This document shows, piece after piece, positions 1 through 8,739 of a stretch of DNA of 16,482 nucleotides. Numbering within the stretch: the first letter of the stretch is position 1; each line of letters begins with the position of its first letter. The translations under genes were made by a program, and so were the position numbers. The stretch comes from SIO4C1 sp039820425. Lineage in GTDB: Bacteria > Cyanobacteriota > Cyanobacteriia > Phormidesmidales > Phormidesmidaceae. Below the pieces are notes generated by a model. It saw only the letters and a list, made by a program, of their open reading frames with translations. It was not told where the DNA came from and did not search any database. Location: positions 1-16,482 of the forward strand of contig JBCBQD010000120.1 of the NCBI GenBank assembly GCA_039820425.1, in the 5' to 3' direction.

Positions 1-93
1 CGTAAAAGCCTCTCGTCATGGTTGCCCTGCTCCTTCTTTGCTCCCTGAAGGAGACTGACTGCCTGAATCTTTACTTTCATAACGGTGTTGGGT

Positions 94-158
94 TCGTTGA
101 TGAATGATGTTACCTTGGGCCTCGTGTGCGAGGGCCTGTAGTATCAGGATTCATTCAT
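94..158 (+). other. possible structured leader upstream of alkC
   Basis: The first 258 bases hold no convincing complete gene. Bases 100-107 (ATGAATGA) are complementary to 151-158 (TCATTCAT). They enclose an inner hairpin, CCTCG (120-124) with CGAGG (129-133), which extends by two G-C pairs past a bulged G at 134. This could fold as a nested stem-loop in the leader of the alkC transcript, or it could be chance. A separate 7-bp hairpin (30-36 with 47-53) lies further left. A minus-strand ATG at 20-18, with AAGGAG about 10 nt upstream, might be the start of a gene leaving the window, but only six codons are visible. Confidence 0.2.
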
Positions 159-258
159 TCTGGCGCTATCCTACAGCTTTACAGAGATTGGATGATTTTG
201 TAGACTTTCAGCAAAAGGCTATTTGAAGGATCAAGCGACGCCAGGAGAATCTGCATTC

Positions 259-1392
259 GTGAAAGCAAAACCGTCCTTTTCGCTTAAAGACCAGCTCTTT
301 AACTCAGAAAAAGTCGATTATTTAGGGACGCTGATTTCTCAGGCATTTCCTGATTTCGCGCAACAAAAATTTCATCAGGATGTTGTCATTGCTTTTCCCA
401 ATCTTGAATTAAAAGAGCGTATTGCCCATATTACAAACTGTCTGTACAGATATTTACCAGATGACTATCCCAAGGCATTGGCCATCATTCTAGGTTCAAT
501 GCCCCCTGAGCTTGACCCCAATAAAACAGATGATGATTTTGGGGATTTTATCTTTGCCCCGCTCTCCCTATTTGTCGCCACCTATGGCTGCACAGCAGAC
601 CACCTAAATAGTTCGCTCCAGGCATTGAAGGAAATCACCAAGCGCTTCTCCGCTGAAGATGCTATCCGCTATTTTATTAACGCCTTCCCAAACGAAACCT
701 TCGCCTTCCTGTCGGATTGCGCGAGGGATGATCATTACCACGTGCGCCGTTGGGCCAGTGAAGGCACAAGACCCAAACTGCCCTGGTCGCAAAAGCTGAT
801 CACTGATTACCAAAAACCCCTCCCGATCTTGGAGGCTCTGTATGCTGACCAAACTCGTTATGTGACGCGCTCAGTAGCCAATCATCTCAATGACATTAGC
901 AAGATTGATTCAGACTTGGTTGTTAATCTGCTGCAAAGGTGGGCAGCCAGCAAAAAGCAATCAGATCAGGAGATGGGGTTTATGACAAAACATGCCCTGC
1001 GAACCCTGATTAAGCAGGGCAATCAAAATGCGCTAGCCCTGATGGGGTTTGGTGACAAACCAGAGATTACAGTCATGAATTTTTCTACCACCACCCCCAA
1101 AGTCAAGGTCGGTGAGGCCTTTGAATTTTCGTTGGAGATTCGCTCAAATAAGACTCAAAAGCTGTTGGTTGATTATCTAATGCGCTTTGCGAGTGATGGC
1201 AAAAAGAACGCCCAAAAAGTCTTTAAACTCAAACAGCTTGAGGTGACAAAAGGTGAGGTAATCCTCCTCAAAAAGAAACATCCTATGCGTATGATGACAA
1301 CCAGGCGGCTATCTCTTGGGGAACATCGGATCTTTCTCCAGGTGAACGGAGAAGTGATTGACTCACTTAGCTTTGAATTAATTAAAGCGTAG
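259..1392 (+). CDS. alkC: AlkC-type DNA alkylation repair glycosylase (HEAT-like repeats plus Ig-like domain)
   Basis: The product is a 377-residue member of the AlkC branch of the AlkC/AlkD DNA glycosylases, which excise positively charged alkylated bases such as 3-methyladenine without flipping the base. An all-helical HEAT-like region covers about residues 10-265 and includes the family signatures TDDDFGDFIFAPL, EDAIRYFINAFP, YHVRRWASEGTRPKLPW and TRYVTRSVANHLND. A beta-rich C-terminal part (about 270-377, with KVFKLKQLE and MRMMTTRRLSLGEH) matches the Ig-like domain seen in many AlkC proteins. The start chosen is GTG 259, which has AGGAG at 243-247 and puts the conserved FSLKDQLFN near the N-terminus. 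An in-frame TTG at 223, with AAAGG only 4 nt upstream, would add 12 residues. This is the only confident plus-strand gene in the window. It converges on the next gene with a 55-bp gap. The family assignment is firm; substrate range is inferred. Confidence 0.9.
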   Translation: MKAKPSFSLKDQLFNSEKVDYLGTLISQAFPDFAQQKFHQDVVIAFPNLELKERIAHITNCLYRYLPDDYPKALAIILGSMPPELDPNKTDDDFGDFIFAPLSLFVATYGCTADHLNSSLQALKEITKRFSAEDAIRYFINAFPNETFAFLSDCARDDHYHVRRWASEGTRPKLPWSQKLITDYQKPLPILEALYADQTRYVTRSVANHLNDISKIDSDLVVNLLQRWAASKKQSDQEMGFMTKHALRTLIKQGNQNALALMGFGDKPEITVMNFSTTTPKVKVGEAFEFSLEIRSNKTQKLLVDYLMRFASDGKKNAQKVFKLKQLEVTKGEVILLKKKHPMRMMTTRRLSLGEHRIFLQVNGEVIDSLSFELIKA

Positions 1393-1447
1393 GCTTGCCA
1401 AGCGATACAACTTAATAGAGACAGGCTGTACTTTTTTACGATAAATT

Positions 1448-2098
1448 TTAATCAACGAATCCTGACTCTAGGAGTGCTAATAGGAGAACCCAGCCGACTA
1501 TAAAACCTGTGCCAACGCCACTGCCAACGGCGACCAGGGGGTTTATACTATTACTCACCCACCGCCGAAGTAACCCAGCAACGCTGTAGATGCCAAGCCC
1601 ACAGGCCGATAGGGATAGCAACAGACTGATTTGAAACAGGCCTGACTCCCCCAAGGCCAACAGCGTATTGACGCCCCAGTACTTGCGACGGATTGCCCGT
1701 AGCTGTTGAGGGCTCAGCCCAGAGGGGATAATTTCAAATGATTCTGAAGTCCAAGGGGCATAATCGATGCTGGTCCCCCGGCAGTCAACAAATTGACCAT
1801 CATATTGAGCCTGACAGTTATCTGACATCTCGTGCGGCAGTTTTTCTAAAACAACCACCAATGGACGGTTTTGAACCTCTGTCTGACATCGATGTTGCTG
1901 TTCTGTTTCTGCACAAGTAAAGATACGATTAGGCAGGTGAACGGCTGCCTGGGGCTCAGCGTGAATCGAAATTCCGGCGAAGGGAAAATCGATGCCACCG
2001 CCTCGAGCTTCGAACATGATTAAACTTAGAAAAGCAACAAACAATGCAACCCACAGGCCCATCAAAAACCTCAACAGAAACCCCCTATGTCGCCGCAT
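1448..2098 (-). CDS. hypothetical membrane protein with a four-cysteine extracytoplasmic loop
   Basis: I do not recognise this 216-residue protein. It has a positively charged N-terminus (MRRHRGFLLR) followed by a hydrophobic helix at about 8-28. A polar region of about 120 residues comes next, then two more hydrophobic segments at about 153-177 and 187-210. The charge pattern (RR at 137-138 and 178-179) suggests that residues 30-135 lie outside the cytoplasmic membrane. That loop carries four cysteines (62, 71, 95, 106), which could form two disulfides. No catalytic motif is visible. The ATG at 2098 is preceded by GGAGG (2108-2112 on the plus strand) at 9-nt spacing, which strongly supports translation. 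It lies after the TPR-CHAT gene on the same strand, 284 bp away across a repeat-containing spacer, so co-transcription is uncertain. Confidence 0.7.
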   Translation of the reverse strand: MRRHRGFLLRFLMGLWVALFVAFLSLIMFEARGGGIDFPFAGISIHAEPQAAVHLPNRIFTCAETEQQHRCQTEVQNRPLVVVLEKLPHEMSDNCQAQYDGQFVDCRGTSIDYAPWTSESFEIIPSGLSPQQLRAIRRKYWGVNTLLALGESGLFQISLLLSLSACGLGIYSVAGLLRRWVSNSINPLVAVGSGVGTGFIVGWVLLLALLESGFVD

Positions 2099-2327
2099 AT
2101 CGCCTGACCTCCGCCTGGTCTAAGATTGCACAGAAACACTCATCAATGGAAAATTTAAGTGGGCTAGACAAGTTTAATATTTTCTCTGTTGTCGCAATAG
2201 TATCCGACATTTCAGGCTAGTGCACAGTACCCGGTTAGGTGAGAAATCTTTGCCATGCTTAGGGCTGTGGTGTGTTCAGATGGTGGGTTCGCCAACAGGT
2301 AAATACTGGCTAAGATTTACTGTTCCT

Positions 2328-2397
2328 GGCGGCTTAACCCACCCTACAATCCTATTACCCACTACCTATTGCCCACTACCCACTACCTCCCATTCCC
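2328..2397. repeat. cyanobacterial spacer repeats (CCCACTAC heptamer type)
   Basis: Degenerate repeats of CCCACTAC/CCTATTAC fill 2352-2397. On the minus strand they read as G-rich GGTAGTGGG units. They begin exactly at the stop of the TPR-CHAT gene: the TAG stop (2385-2383) is the TAG of a GGTAGTGGG unit. Just before them, GGCTTAACCCACCCTACAA (2330-2348) resembles a dispersed GTAGGGTGGGTTAAGC element common in bacteria. The type matches the short tandemly repeated repetitive (STRR) heptamers known from cyanobacteria. A 62-codon plus-strand ORF over this stretch (GTG 2220 to 2408) reads straight through the repeats and is not considered a gene. Confidence 0.7.
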
Positions 2398-5300
2398 AAT
2401 CAAAATAAACGGTGCCCAGTAGAAAGGATGGCTAAACGTCCCTGCGCTGGCATCTCCATCGGCTCGGTTAGGGGGCACAAAGGCCACACTGAAGCCACGA
2501 GACGTTAAATCTTCAGCTGAGAATTCACTGTTAATTAGGGAGCGTTGGGCCTGACGCAGGGCGGCGGATTTGGTCACTGGGGCGGCGGCTGTCCCGTTGG
2601 CAAGGTTGGCATAAAAGTCTTGCATGAGTAGGCTAGTGCTGGCATCGCTGACCTGCCAGAGGGAAGCTAACACGGTGCTGGCCTGGGCTTCTAAGAAAAA
2701 ATAGCCCAGGCCAGCAATCTCGACCCCTTCTGCATCAGGTCCGCCTAAAGCGGTCTCACAAGCAGATAAAACCACCAAATCGGTGTCGCCCAGATAGAGC
2801 GTGGTAATGTCGCTGGGCGTCAGTTTCCCTTCATCGCCCAGCAGCAGGTATGAGTCGCTGGGCGCACCTGATTCAAACTTGCCGTGGGTGGCTAGATGTA
2901 GAATACGGTGATTAAAAAGATTGTTAGCCAAAGCATCAAAGTTAAACCCGCTGTTTAAGAAAGACTGGCCAGACACAACCCCGACGGCATCCCCCGAGTC
3001 TTCTTTAACAATGGATTCTAGCTCTTGAGGAACGTTGGGCAGGGGCGAAAAGCCGCTGACTGAGTCAGATACCCCCAGGGCCAACACAGATGCCCCTTCT
3101 AAGCCGGGGGGCAGGGTTCTATCGACTTGGGTTAGCTGGGCTGAGAGGACCGTGGAGATGTCGTAGTCTTCGAGCAGGTAGCTGTCGCCATCGTAGAGAG
3201 CCGCCATCGGGATATAGCGGGTGACGCGATCGAGGGAGTACACCAGGTTATTGATGTCATTGTCGGCCAGCTCAGCCCTCAGTTGGGGGGGCATTAACCA
3301 ATCATGGAGCTGTTTTGAGACGGCTTGCAGCTCGGCCACGTTGGAGCGGGGGGTGGAGATCAGCTGTCGAAACTCAAGCACCTTGGCCCCAAGTTCCTGT
3401 TGCGAGACGGGTACTTCAATACTGCTGACCACGCCGCCCTGGGCGACCCACGTGACCCACAGGCGATCTTCCATCACCAGGGGATAGATCAGCACCGTGC
3501 CAGGCGCGGCATCGACGATGGCACGGGCGCTCTGGCTAAGGTAGCGCGGATCGCGGAAGGCGTCATCGCTGGCGCGGTTTTCGCGAATCTGGTCAACAAT
3601 GGTGCTGACTTGCTCGTTATACTGGGCAACGAGCTGACGCTGCTGCTGGCTGAGGTCGGCAATGTCGCTGCACTGCGATCGCTGACATTCATAAATCTGA
3701 CGGCCAAATTCGATCAGGCTGCCGTACTGATCAACAATCTGTTGCTCGGTCGCGGTCAGGGCAATCTCGTCCTCACCCCCAGTCTCTCCTTCTATCACCT
3801 CAGCACTGCGGGTATATTCTCGCAGTTCTTCAACCTTGAGCAGCTCTAATACCTGCTGGGCCTCGATCACCCGTCCCTGGGATAGCAGCAGGTCGCTGAG
3901 GTCACGGTAGGTGTCAGAAATCTTGTCGGCGTAGGATTTTTGCTGCTCGGCAGAGAGACTGGTCAGCCCCTGACGGATCGCTTCGGTGATGTTGATGGAG
4001 CGTTTGAGGAATGCGATCGCAACTTCCGGCTGGTTGCGATCGCGCTGCAATCTACCCAAATCCGCCAGGGTAAATGCGGTACCCGCACGACTGCCCGTTT
4101 CTTGAAAAATGCCCAGCGCCTCTTGGTAGAACCCATCCGATTGCTCATAGTTCTCAAGATCTTGCTCGAGCTGCCCTAAGTTTCTCAGGGCAGTCGCCTC
4201 TTCTGAACGAATTTCTAGGGACTGGGCAAGGGCTAATGACGCCTCGAAGTATTGTCGAGCTGCTACATTGTCGTCCTGGTTTCGGATAGTAACCCCCAGA
4301 TTGTTTAACGACAGGGCTTCGCCTGTGCGATCGCCGATCGTGCGCTGCAAGTCTAGGGCCTGTTCGTAATAATCAGCAGCCTGCTCATAGTTCTCGCGAT
4401 CGTCATATACAGTCCCCAGGTTGTTGAGAGCAGCGGCGATTTCAGCCTTAGCTCCAATCCTCTGAAAGACACTCAGGGCGGCCTGGTAGGCGGCTTCTGC
4501 TTCGTCATATTGCCCCAAAATCTGGTAGACAGAGCCCTTGTTCATCAAGCTAAGGCCACTGCCCCCCTGATCGCCGATCTCTTGTTGAATTGTATAGGCC
4601 TGCTGGTGATAGTCCAGGGCTTTGGCATATTCACTCAAATCTGAATAAGTCACCCCAAAGTTGTTGAGGGTAGTTGCCTCCGAATCTCGATCGCCAATCG
4701 CCTGATGTATTTTAAGGGCTTGCTCAAAGTAGACCAGAGACGCGTTGGCGTCACCTTTTGCCAGATAGAGGGAGCCAATATTAGTCAGGGTAATCGCCTC
4801 CCCTTCACGGTCATTAATCTGTTTGCGAGTGGCTAATGCTTGCTGATGATAGGTTAATGCCTGCTCATACTCACTCAGGTTGACATAGGCTATGCCAATG
4901 TTGTCAGTGACCAGCGACTGCCCAGCCAGATTACCCAGCCCATCAAAAATGGCGGCGGCCTGTTCTAAGCGCTCAATCGCCTGGGGGTAGTCTCCCTGGG
5001 CCAGATGGACAGTCCCCATGTTGTTGAGGGTAATCCCTTCACTGTCTCTATCGTTGAGTTGTCCGACAATCTCAAGGACATCCCCGTAAATGGTCAGGGC
5101 CTGATTAAACTCCCCTCGACTGTTGTAAACCGAGGCGATGTTGCTCGTAATCGTAGCCTCTAATGCCCGGTATTGGCTTAGGGTTTGATCCGTGGCCGTC
5201 ACCCCCTGTCTCAGGGCCGCGACAGCGGTCGATACAACAGAGTCATCATTTCCGGGTGGGGCTTGGGCAATCGTCAGGGCCTGCTGATAAAAGTCGAGGG

Positions 5301-7104
5301 CTTCGTCATAGCGCCCCCGATTGTCATAGGTCTGGCCGATATTGTTTAAGGCCTTTGCCTGGGCCAGGCGATCACCGATGGATTTAGAGATTTCCAAAGC
5401 TACGTCATAAAACTCGAGCGCTTTTTCATAGTCTCCGGTGCTGAGGTAAATACCGGCGATATTGTTGCGCAGGCTTGCTTCCCCCTGGAAGAGTATATAG
5501 CCGCCGTAGGGGACCTCCTCCAGCGCCAGGGAATCCATATATGTCTTGTGTAGGGTCAGGGCCTGCAAATAAAACTCTAACGCCTGGGGAAATTGCCCCA
5601 AATCCTCATGGGCCAGGGCGATGCTGCTGAGCACATCGGACTCAATGTAAATATTATCGATGGTCTCCGTCAGGGCAGCAGCTTGTTGGTAGGTTTCGAG
5701 CGCAGCCTGGGGCTGGTTGAGCGATCGCTGCATAAGGCCAATGCTGTCCAGCAGATCAATTTGCGCCTCGACATTACCCAGGGTGGTTTGTAAGGCGAGT
5801 GCCTGTCTAAAGGCTTCAATCGCTGACTCATATTGGACCAAATTTAGATAGGCAGACCCCAGTGTACTGTAGAGCAGGGCGGCTTCAGCGGTCTGGCCCA
5901 GCGCTTCGCGAATCGCCAGCGCGTCTTGTAAATAGGACAACGCCTGATCGGCACGCCCGGTCAGAGAATACGTAGACCCGATTAGATACAACAAAGTGGC
6001 TTCGCCGTCAGTGCCAGGATACAGGCTTTGTTGTAACGCCAGCGCCCGCTCCCAATAGGGACGGGCTTCATCAAGTTGGCTCTGTTGTTGATAAACGCCT
6101 CCGATGGTGACCAGCAGGTTAATTTGCCGATCGGTTTGCCCCGTCTGCCCACGCAGGGCAAGGGCCTGCTGATATAGTTCAAGCGCTGATTTTACATTGC
6201 CAGTCTCGGTGTAAAACTGGGCAAGAACTTCTAAATTTGTCGCAATTAAGTTGGGGTTGCCGATTTGCACTAGCTGGGTGTTGGCCTGTTGGAGGGTTGC
6301 GATCGCACCCTCAATATCTCCCTGGTCATGCTGCACTAATCCCAGGATTAAATTCGTCACCCCCCTGAGAATCTCAACCTCATCTGCATCAATGATGGCG
6401 AAGGCTTGCTGCAGTGACCCCAGCGCCGTTTCACTCTCTCCGAGGCGATTTTGAGTCAGACCGAGGTTGATCAAAGCCAGTGCCTCTTGCTCTCGATTGC
6501 CCAACGCTTGGTGGATGCCGAGCGCCTGTTGTAAAGGCTCAATCGCCTCTGCATACTGGCCCTGGTTGTTATAAAGCCCCCCAATCGCAATTAAAGTTTC
6601 CCCTAAACCGCTGCGGGCTGCAACATTCCCCCCCTCGCTCAGGGGAGCCTCTATCCCCCGGGCCTGGTTTAAAAAGGTATTGGCCTCTTCATACTGCGAA
6701 CGATTTAGGGCAATGCGACCCAGCAATCGTAGCGACTCTGCTTTGCCCAGAGCGCCATCAGGCAGCGTTTCATAAATCGCCTGGGCCTGCTGAACCTGTT
6801 CCTCTGACCCATCATACTGACCTAGCTCTAGCTGAACCTTTGCCAGCCAAATGAGTGCTGCAGCCTGGCCAACCTGATCGCCAGCGGCAGTTCGCTGATC
6901 GAGCAAAGTTTGAAACGTCTGCAACGCCGCCGGTAGCTGAGCGCCATAGTATTGGTTTTCGCCGGTTTCCTGTAAGGAGGACGGCACTGAATCAGGGGCA
7001 GACGCCTGTGCAATAGCAACAGCATGGGGCCAATCAACCCCCTGGGGCAGCCCCCAAGTCAGCCCTGTCGCCAACAACCCCAACGAAATCAGACGCCCGC
7101 GCAT
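2383..7104 (-). CDS. secreted TPR-repeat CHAT-domain protein (caspase-like protease fold)
   Basis: The product is a 1573-residue protein. Residues 1-36 look like a signal peptide (MRGRLISLGLLATG, hydrophobic core, AQASA near the cut), which implies export. About residues 45-1060 are tetratricopeptide repeats with a 40-residue period of the kinesin-light-chain type (LNNLGTVY, YEQAADYYEQAL). About 1195-1573 form a CHAT domain, a clan CD caspase-like peptidase fold, with the catalytic pair His1407 (LHLATHGKF) and Cys1449 (VVLSACETALGG) and the usual ending FYWAPFILIGNGR. Both catalytic residues are present, so proteolytic activity is plausible. The repeats probably bind a partner that is not identifiable here. 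The start chosen is ATG 7104, with AGGA at 7117-7114 and 9-nt spacing; an upstream TTG at 7110 is less likely. Exported TPR-CHAT proteins are frequent in filamentous cyanobacteria and their targets are largely unknown. The gene lies 183 bp after sqdX, across a repeat tract. Confidence 0.9.
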   Translation of the reverse strand: MRGRLISLGLLATGLTWGLPQGVDWPHAVAIAQASAPDSVPSSLQETGENQYYGAQLPAALQTFQTLLDQRTAAGDQVGQAAALIWLAKVQLELGQYDGSEEQVQQAQAIYETLPDGALGKAESLRLLGRIALNRSQYEEANTFLNQARGIEAPLSEGGNVAARSGLGETLIAIGGLYNNQGQYAEAIEPLQQALGIHQALGNREQEALALINLGLTQNRLGESETALGSLQQAFAIIDADEVEILRGVTNLILGLVQHDQGDIEGAIATLQQANTQLVQIGNPNLIATNLEVLAQFYTETGNVKSALELYQQALALRGQTGQTDRQINLLVTIGGVYQQQSQLDEARPYWERALALQQSLYPGTDGEATLLYLIGSTYSLTGRADQALSYLQDALAIREALGQTAEAALLYSTLGSAYLNLVQYESAIEAFRQALALQTTLGNVEAQIDLLDSIGLMQRSLNQPQAALETYQQAAALTETIDNIYIESDVLSSIALAHEDLGQFPQALEFYLQALTLHKTYMDSLALEEVPYGGYILFQGEASLRNNIAGIYLSTGDYEKALEFYDVALEISKSIGDRLAQAKALNNIGQTYDNRGRYDEALDFYQQALTIAQAPPGNDDSVVSTAVAALRQGVTATDQTLSQYRALEATITSNIASVYNSRGEFNQALTIYGDVLEIVGQLNDRDSEGITLNNMGTVHLAQGDYPQAIERLEQAAAIFDGLGNLAGQSLVTDNIGIAYVNLSEYEQALTYHQQALATRKQINDREGEAITLTNIGSLYLAKGDANASLVYFEQALKIHQAIGDRDSEATTLNNFGVTYSDLSEYAKALDYHQQAYTIQQEIGDQGGSGLSLMNKGSVYQILGQYDEAEAAYQAALSVFQRIGAKAEIAAALNNLGTVYDDRENYEQAADYYEQALDLQRTIGDRTGEALSLNNLGVTIRNQDDNVAARQYFEASLALAQSLEIRSEEATALRNLGQLEQDLENYEQSDGFYQEALGIFQETGSRAGTAFTLADLGRLQRDRNQPEVAIAFLKRSINITEAIRQGLTSLSAEQQKSYADKISDTYRDLSDLLLSQGRVIEAQQVLELLKVEELREYTRSAEVIEGETGGEDEIALTATEQQIVDQYGSLIEFGRQIYECQRSQCSDIADLSQQQRQLVAQYNEQVSTIVDQIRENRASDDAFRDPRYLSQSARAIVDAAPGTVLIYPLVMEDRLWVTWVAQGGVVSSIEVPVSQQELGAKVLEFRQLISTPRSNVAELQAVSKQLHDWLMPPQLRAELADNDINNLVYSLDRVTRYIPMAALYDGDSYLLEDYDISTVLSAQLTQVDRTLPPGLEGASVLALGVSDSVSGFSPLPNVPQELESIVKEDSGDAVGVVSGQSFLNSGFNFDALANNLFNHRILHLATHGKFESGAPSDSYLLLGDEGKLTPSDITTLYLGDTDLVVLSACETALGGPDAEGVEIAGLGYFFLEAQASTVLASLWQVSDASTSLLMQDFYANLANGTAAAPVTKSAALRQAQRSLINSEFSAEDLTSRGFSVAFVPPNRADGDASAGTFSHPFYWAPFILIGNGR
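4181..5148 (-). repeat. in-register 120-bp coding repeats within the TPR region
   Basis: Successive TPR units fall exactly 120 bp apart with no insertions or deletions. The LNNLG-type codons, read on the plus strand as TTGTTGAG or close variants, begin at 4181, 4301, 4421, 4541, 4661, 4781, 4901, 5021 and 5141. The octamer is identical at 4421, 4661 and 5021. The register then breaks over about 5161-5260, where a non-repeat insertion of roughly 27 residues sits, and resumes at 5342 and 5462. Degenerate units continue to about 6970. The pattern suggests growth by tandem duplication of a 40-codon module. Confidence 0.7.
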
Positions 7105-7205
7105 AAGCAATCATCCTAGACAAGACAGGTCCACTTGATGCTAGCTACACCCCGATTTACGAGAAATCCTGATTAAAACAATCGATTCTGATTAGGAGAA
7201 GAAAA

Positions 7206-7287
7206 GGTAGTGGGTGGTGGGTAGTGGGTTGAGTCAGAGCAATTTTCTGCACCCTCTACCCTATTCCCTCTACCCTCTACCTCCCCC
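7206..7287. repeat. G-rich and C-rich complementary repeat tracts between sqdX and TPR-CHAT
   Basis: Bases 7206-7229 are GGTAGTGGGT-type heptamers. After a 21-nt spacer, 7251-7287 are ACCCTCTACC-type heptamers. The two tracts are roughly complementary (GGTAG-T-GGGT against GGTAG-A-GGGT) and could form a long imperfect hairpin. The C-rich tract ends directly at the sqdX stop codon (TAA, 7290-7288). The arrangement could act as a transcription terminator or RNA 3'-end stabiliser for sqdX. That role is inferred; the repeats are directly visible. Confidence 0.7.
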
Positions 7288-8418
7288 TTACGCTGCCATC
7301 GGCATATCCATCGCCAACACATTTGCATAGAACTGCTGTAGCTGTTGGGTTGCCCCGCACCAGCCCCAGCGTTCTGCCTCCATTCGAGCATTACGGCGTA
7401 GCAGTTCACGCTCAGCTCGAGCCGCCAGCAGGCGTTGAGTCGCTTTGATCGCACCCTCGTCATCAAGCGGGTCAAACAAGAACCCATTCACTCCGTCGGT
7501 GACAATATCAGGAATACCCCCTGCATTGGCTGCCACCGTCGGACAACCCGCTGCCATCGCCTCCAGGAGCACCAAGCCCAACGTTTCTGTCCGAGAGGGA
7601 AAGATAAACGCATCGGCAGACGCGTAGGCTGAGGCCAGTTCCTCACCGCCGAGGTAGCCCACAAAATGAGTGAAGGTGCCTTCAAAATGCTTTTCTAACT
7701 CTTCGCGATGGGGGCCATCCCCCACCAGCGCCAGCCGCGCACCAGGAATTGCTTCTAACACCGGCTTAATGCGATCTACTTCTTTCTCTGCCGAGAGGCG
7801 ACCAATATAGAGCAGCAGCGGTGCCTCTGGGTGCCCTTCACTCAGACGGGTTCGCATCTCCTGGCTGGCTAGCTCAGGCCGAAATAGATCGGTATCTACG
7901 CCGCGCTGCCAGACCTCAACCCGCTCAATGCCGTGGTCACTCAGCTCGTCCTGCATGGCAGTTGACGTGCACAGATTAATCCGAGCCTGATTGTGCATCG
8001 CCTTGAGAAGCTCCCAAAGCATGCCTTCAAACATCCCTAGCCCGTAGTGCTCCAAATATTTGGGCAGATGGGTGTGATAAGACGCCACGAGTGGAATATC
8101 GAGACTGCGGCTGTAATAAATGCCTGCCAACCCCAACACCGCTGGATTAACCACATGGATCAAATCGGGCTGAAATGCTTCGATCGCCTCACCGATCGAA
8201 GGTCTAGGCAGCGCCAGTTTGAGCTCTGGATACAGCGGCAGCGGAAACCCTGAAACGCCGCTGATTTGAGCCCCTTTGTACTCCCTCAATCCCCCCTCAG
8301 GGCAAAATACGCAAACCTCGTCGCCCAGGTTTTGGAGCTGCTCGACGGTATGTTTGAGACGAGTCACAATCCCATCGACTTTGGGCAGAAAAGTTTCAGT
8401 AAATAAGGCAATCCGCAT
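7288..8418 (-). CDS. sqdX: sulfoquinovosyltransferase SqdX (sulfolipid synthase, GT4 family)
   Basis: SqdX transfers sulfoquinovose from UDP-sulfoquinovose to diacylglycerol, the last step in making the thylakoid lipid SQDG. The 376-residue product is a GT-B fold glycosyltransferase of family 4. The N-terminal domain opens with MRIALFTETFLPKVDGIVTR (1-20). The C-terminal nucleotide-sugar site includes GRLSAEKEVD (206-215), LALVGDGPHREELE (229-242) and PSRTETLGLVLLEAMAAG (274-291), with the E-x7-E pair Glu278 and Glu286. Length agrees with cyanobacterial SqdX. The start chosen is ATG 8418; a TTG at 8430 would add MPGH, and neither has a strong Shine-Dalgarno. sqdB lies 321 bp upstream on the same strand, which supports the sulfolipid role over other GT4 activities. 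A terminator and repeats in that gap suggest sqdX has its own promoter there. Confidence 0.92.
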   Translation of the reverse strand: MRIALFTETFLPKVDGIVTRLKHTVEQLQNLGDEVCVFCPEGGLREYKGAQISGVSGFPLPLYPELKLALPRPSIGEAIEAFQPDLIHVVNPAVLGLAGIYYSRSLDIPLVASYHTHLPKYLEHYGLGMFEGMLWELLKAMHNQARINLCTSTAMQDELSDHGIERVEVWQRGVDTDLFRPELASQEMRTRLSEGHPEAPLLLYIGRLSAEKEVDRIKPVLEAIPGARLALVGDGPHREELEKHFEGTFTHFVGYLGGEELASAYASADAFIFPSRTETLGLVLLEAMAAGCPTVAANAGGIPDIVTDGVNGFLFDPLDDEGAIKATQRLLAARAERELLRRNARMEAERWGWCGATQQLQQFYANVLAMDMPMAA

Positions 8419-8560
8419 GTGTCCCGGCAATAAGGTAGGTATTAATGACTATTCAACCCTGAAAAGGGATTAGGCTCAAGGTTTCATAAAAGCGGCTTTT
8501 TGGCAATATTTTGGACGACATTAGATGTACTGCTGAGAAATGGGGAATTCTGGCGTTGTG

Positions 8561-8641
<81 letters not shown>

Positions 8642-8679
8642 AATCATCAGCATTTCAGCCCGTTAAACCTTGACTCCCT

Positions 8680-8719
8680 AAAAAAAACCAGCAGCTCAGA
8701 CTAATCTGACACCTGCTGG
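8680..8719 (-). terminator. rho-independent terminator of sqdB
   Basis: On the minus strand CCAGCAG (8719-8713) pairs with CTGCTGG (8694-8688) as a 7-bp stem. It extends inward with TCAG/CTGA after a small bulge and is followed at once by eight T residues (8687-8680). It sits about 20 bp beyond the sqdB stop codon. Stem, loop and U-tract all fit an intrinsic terminator, so most sqdB transcripts should end before sqdX. Confidence 0.85.
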
Positions 8720-8739
8720 CCTTACTTTGACAATTCAAG

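Noticed and set aside
2220..2408. 62-codon plus-strand ORF starting at GTG 2220
   Set aside because: It has no convincing ribosome site, translates the spacer repeats into low-complexity PTTYCPLPTT, and overlaps the 3' end of the TPR-CHAT gene.
3325..3849. Long plus-strand ORF opposite the CHAT domain, and similar ones opposite sqdB (9313-9723) and glgX (14217-15134, 15228-15830)
   Set aside because: They are antisense shadows of well-recognised genes, with no family motifs or ribosome sites of their own.
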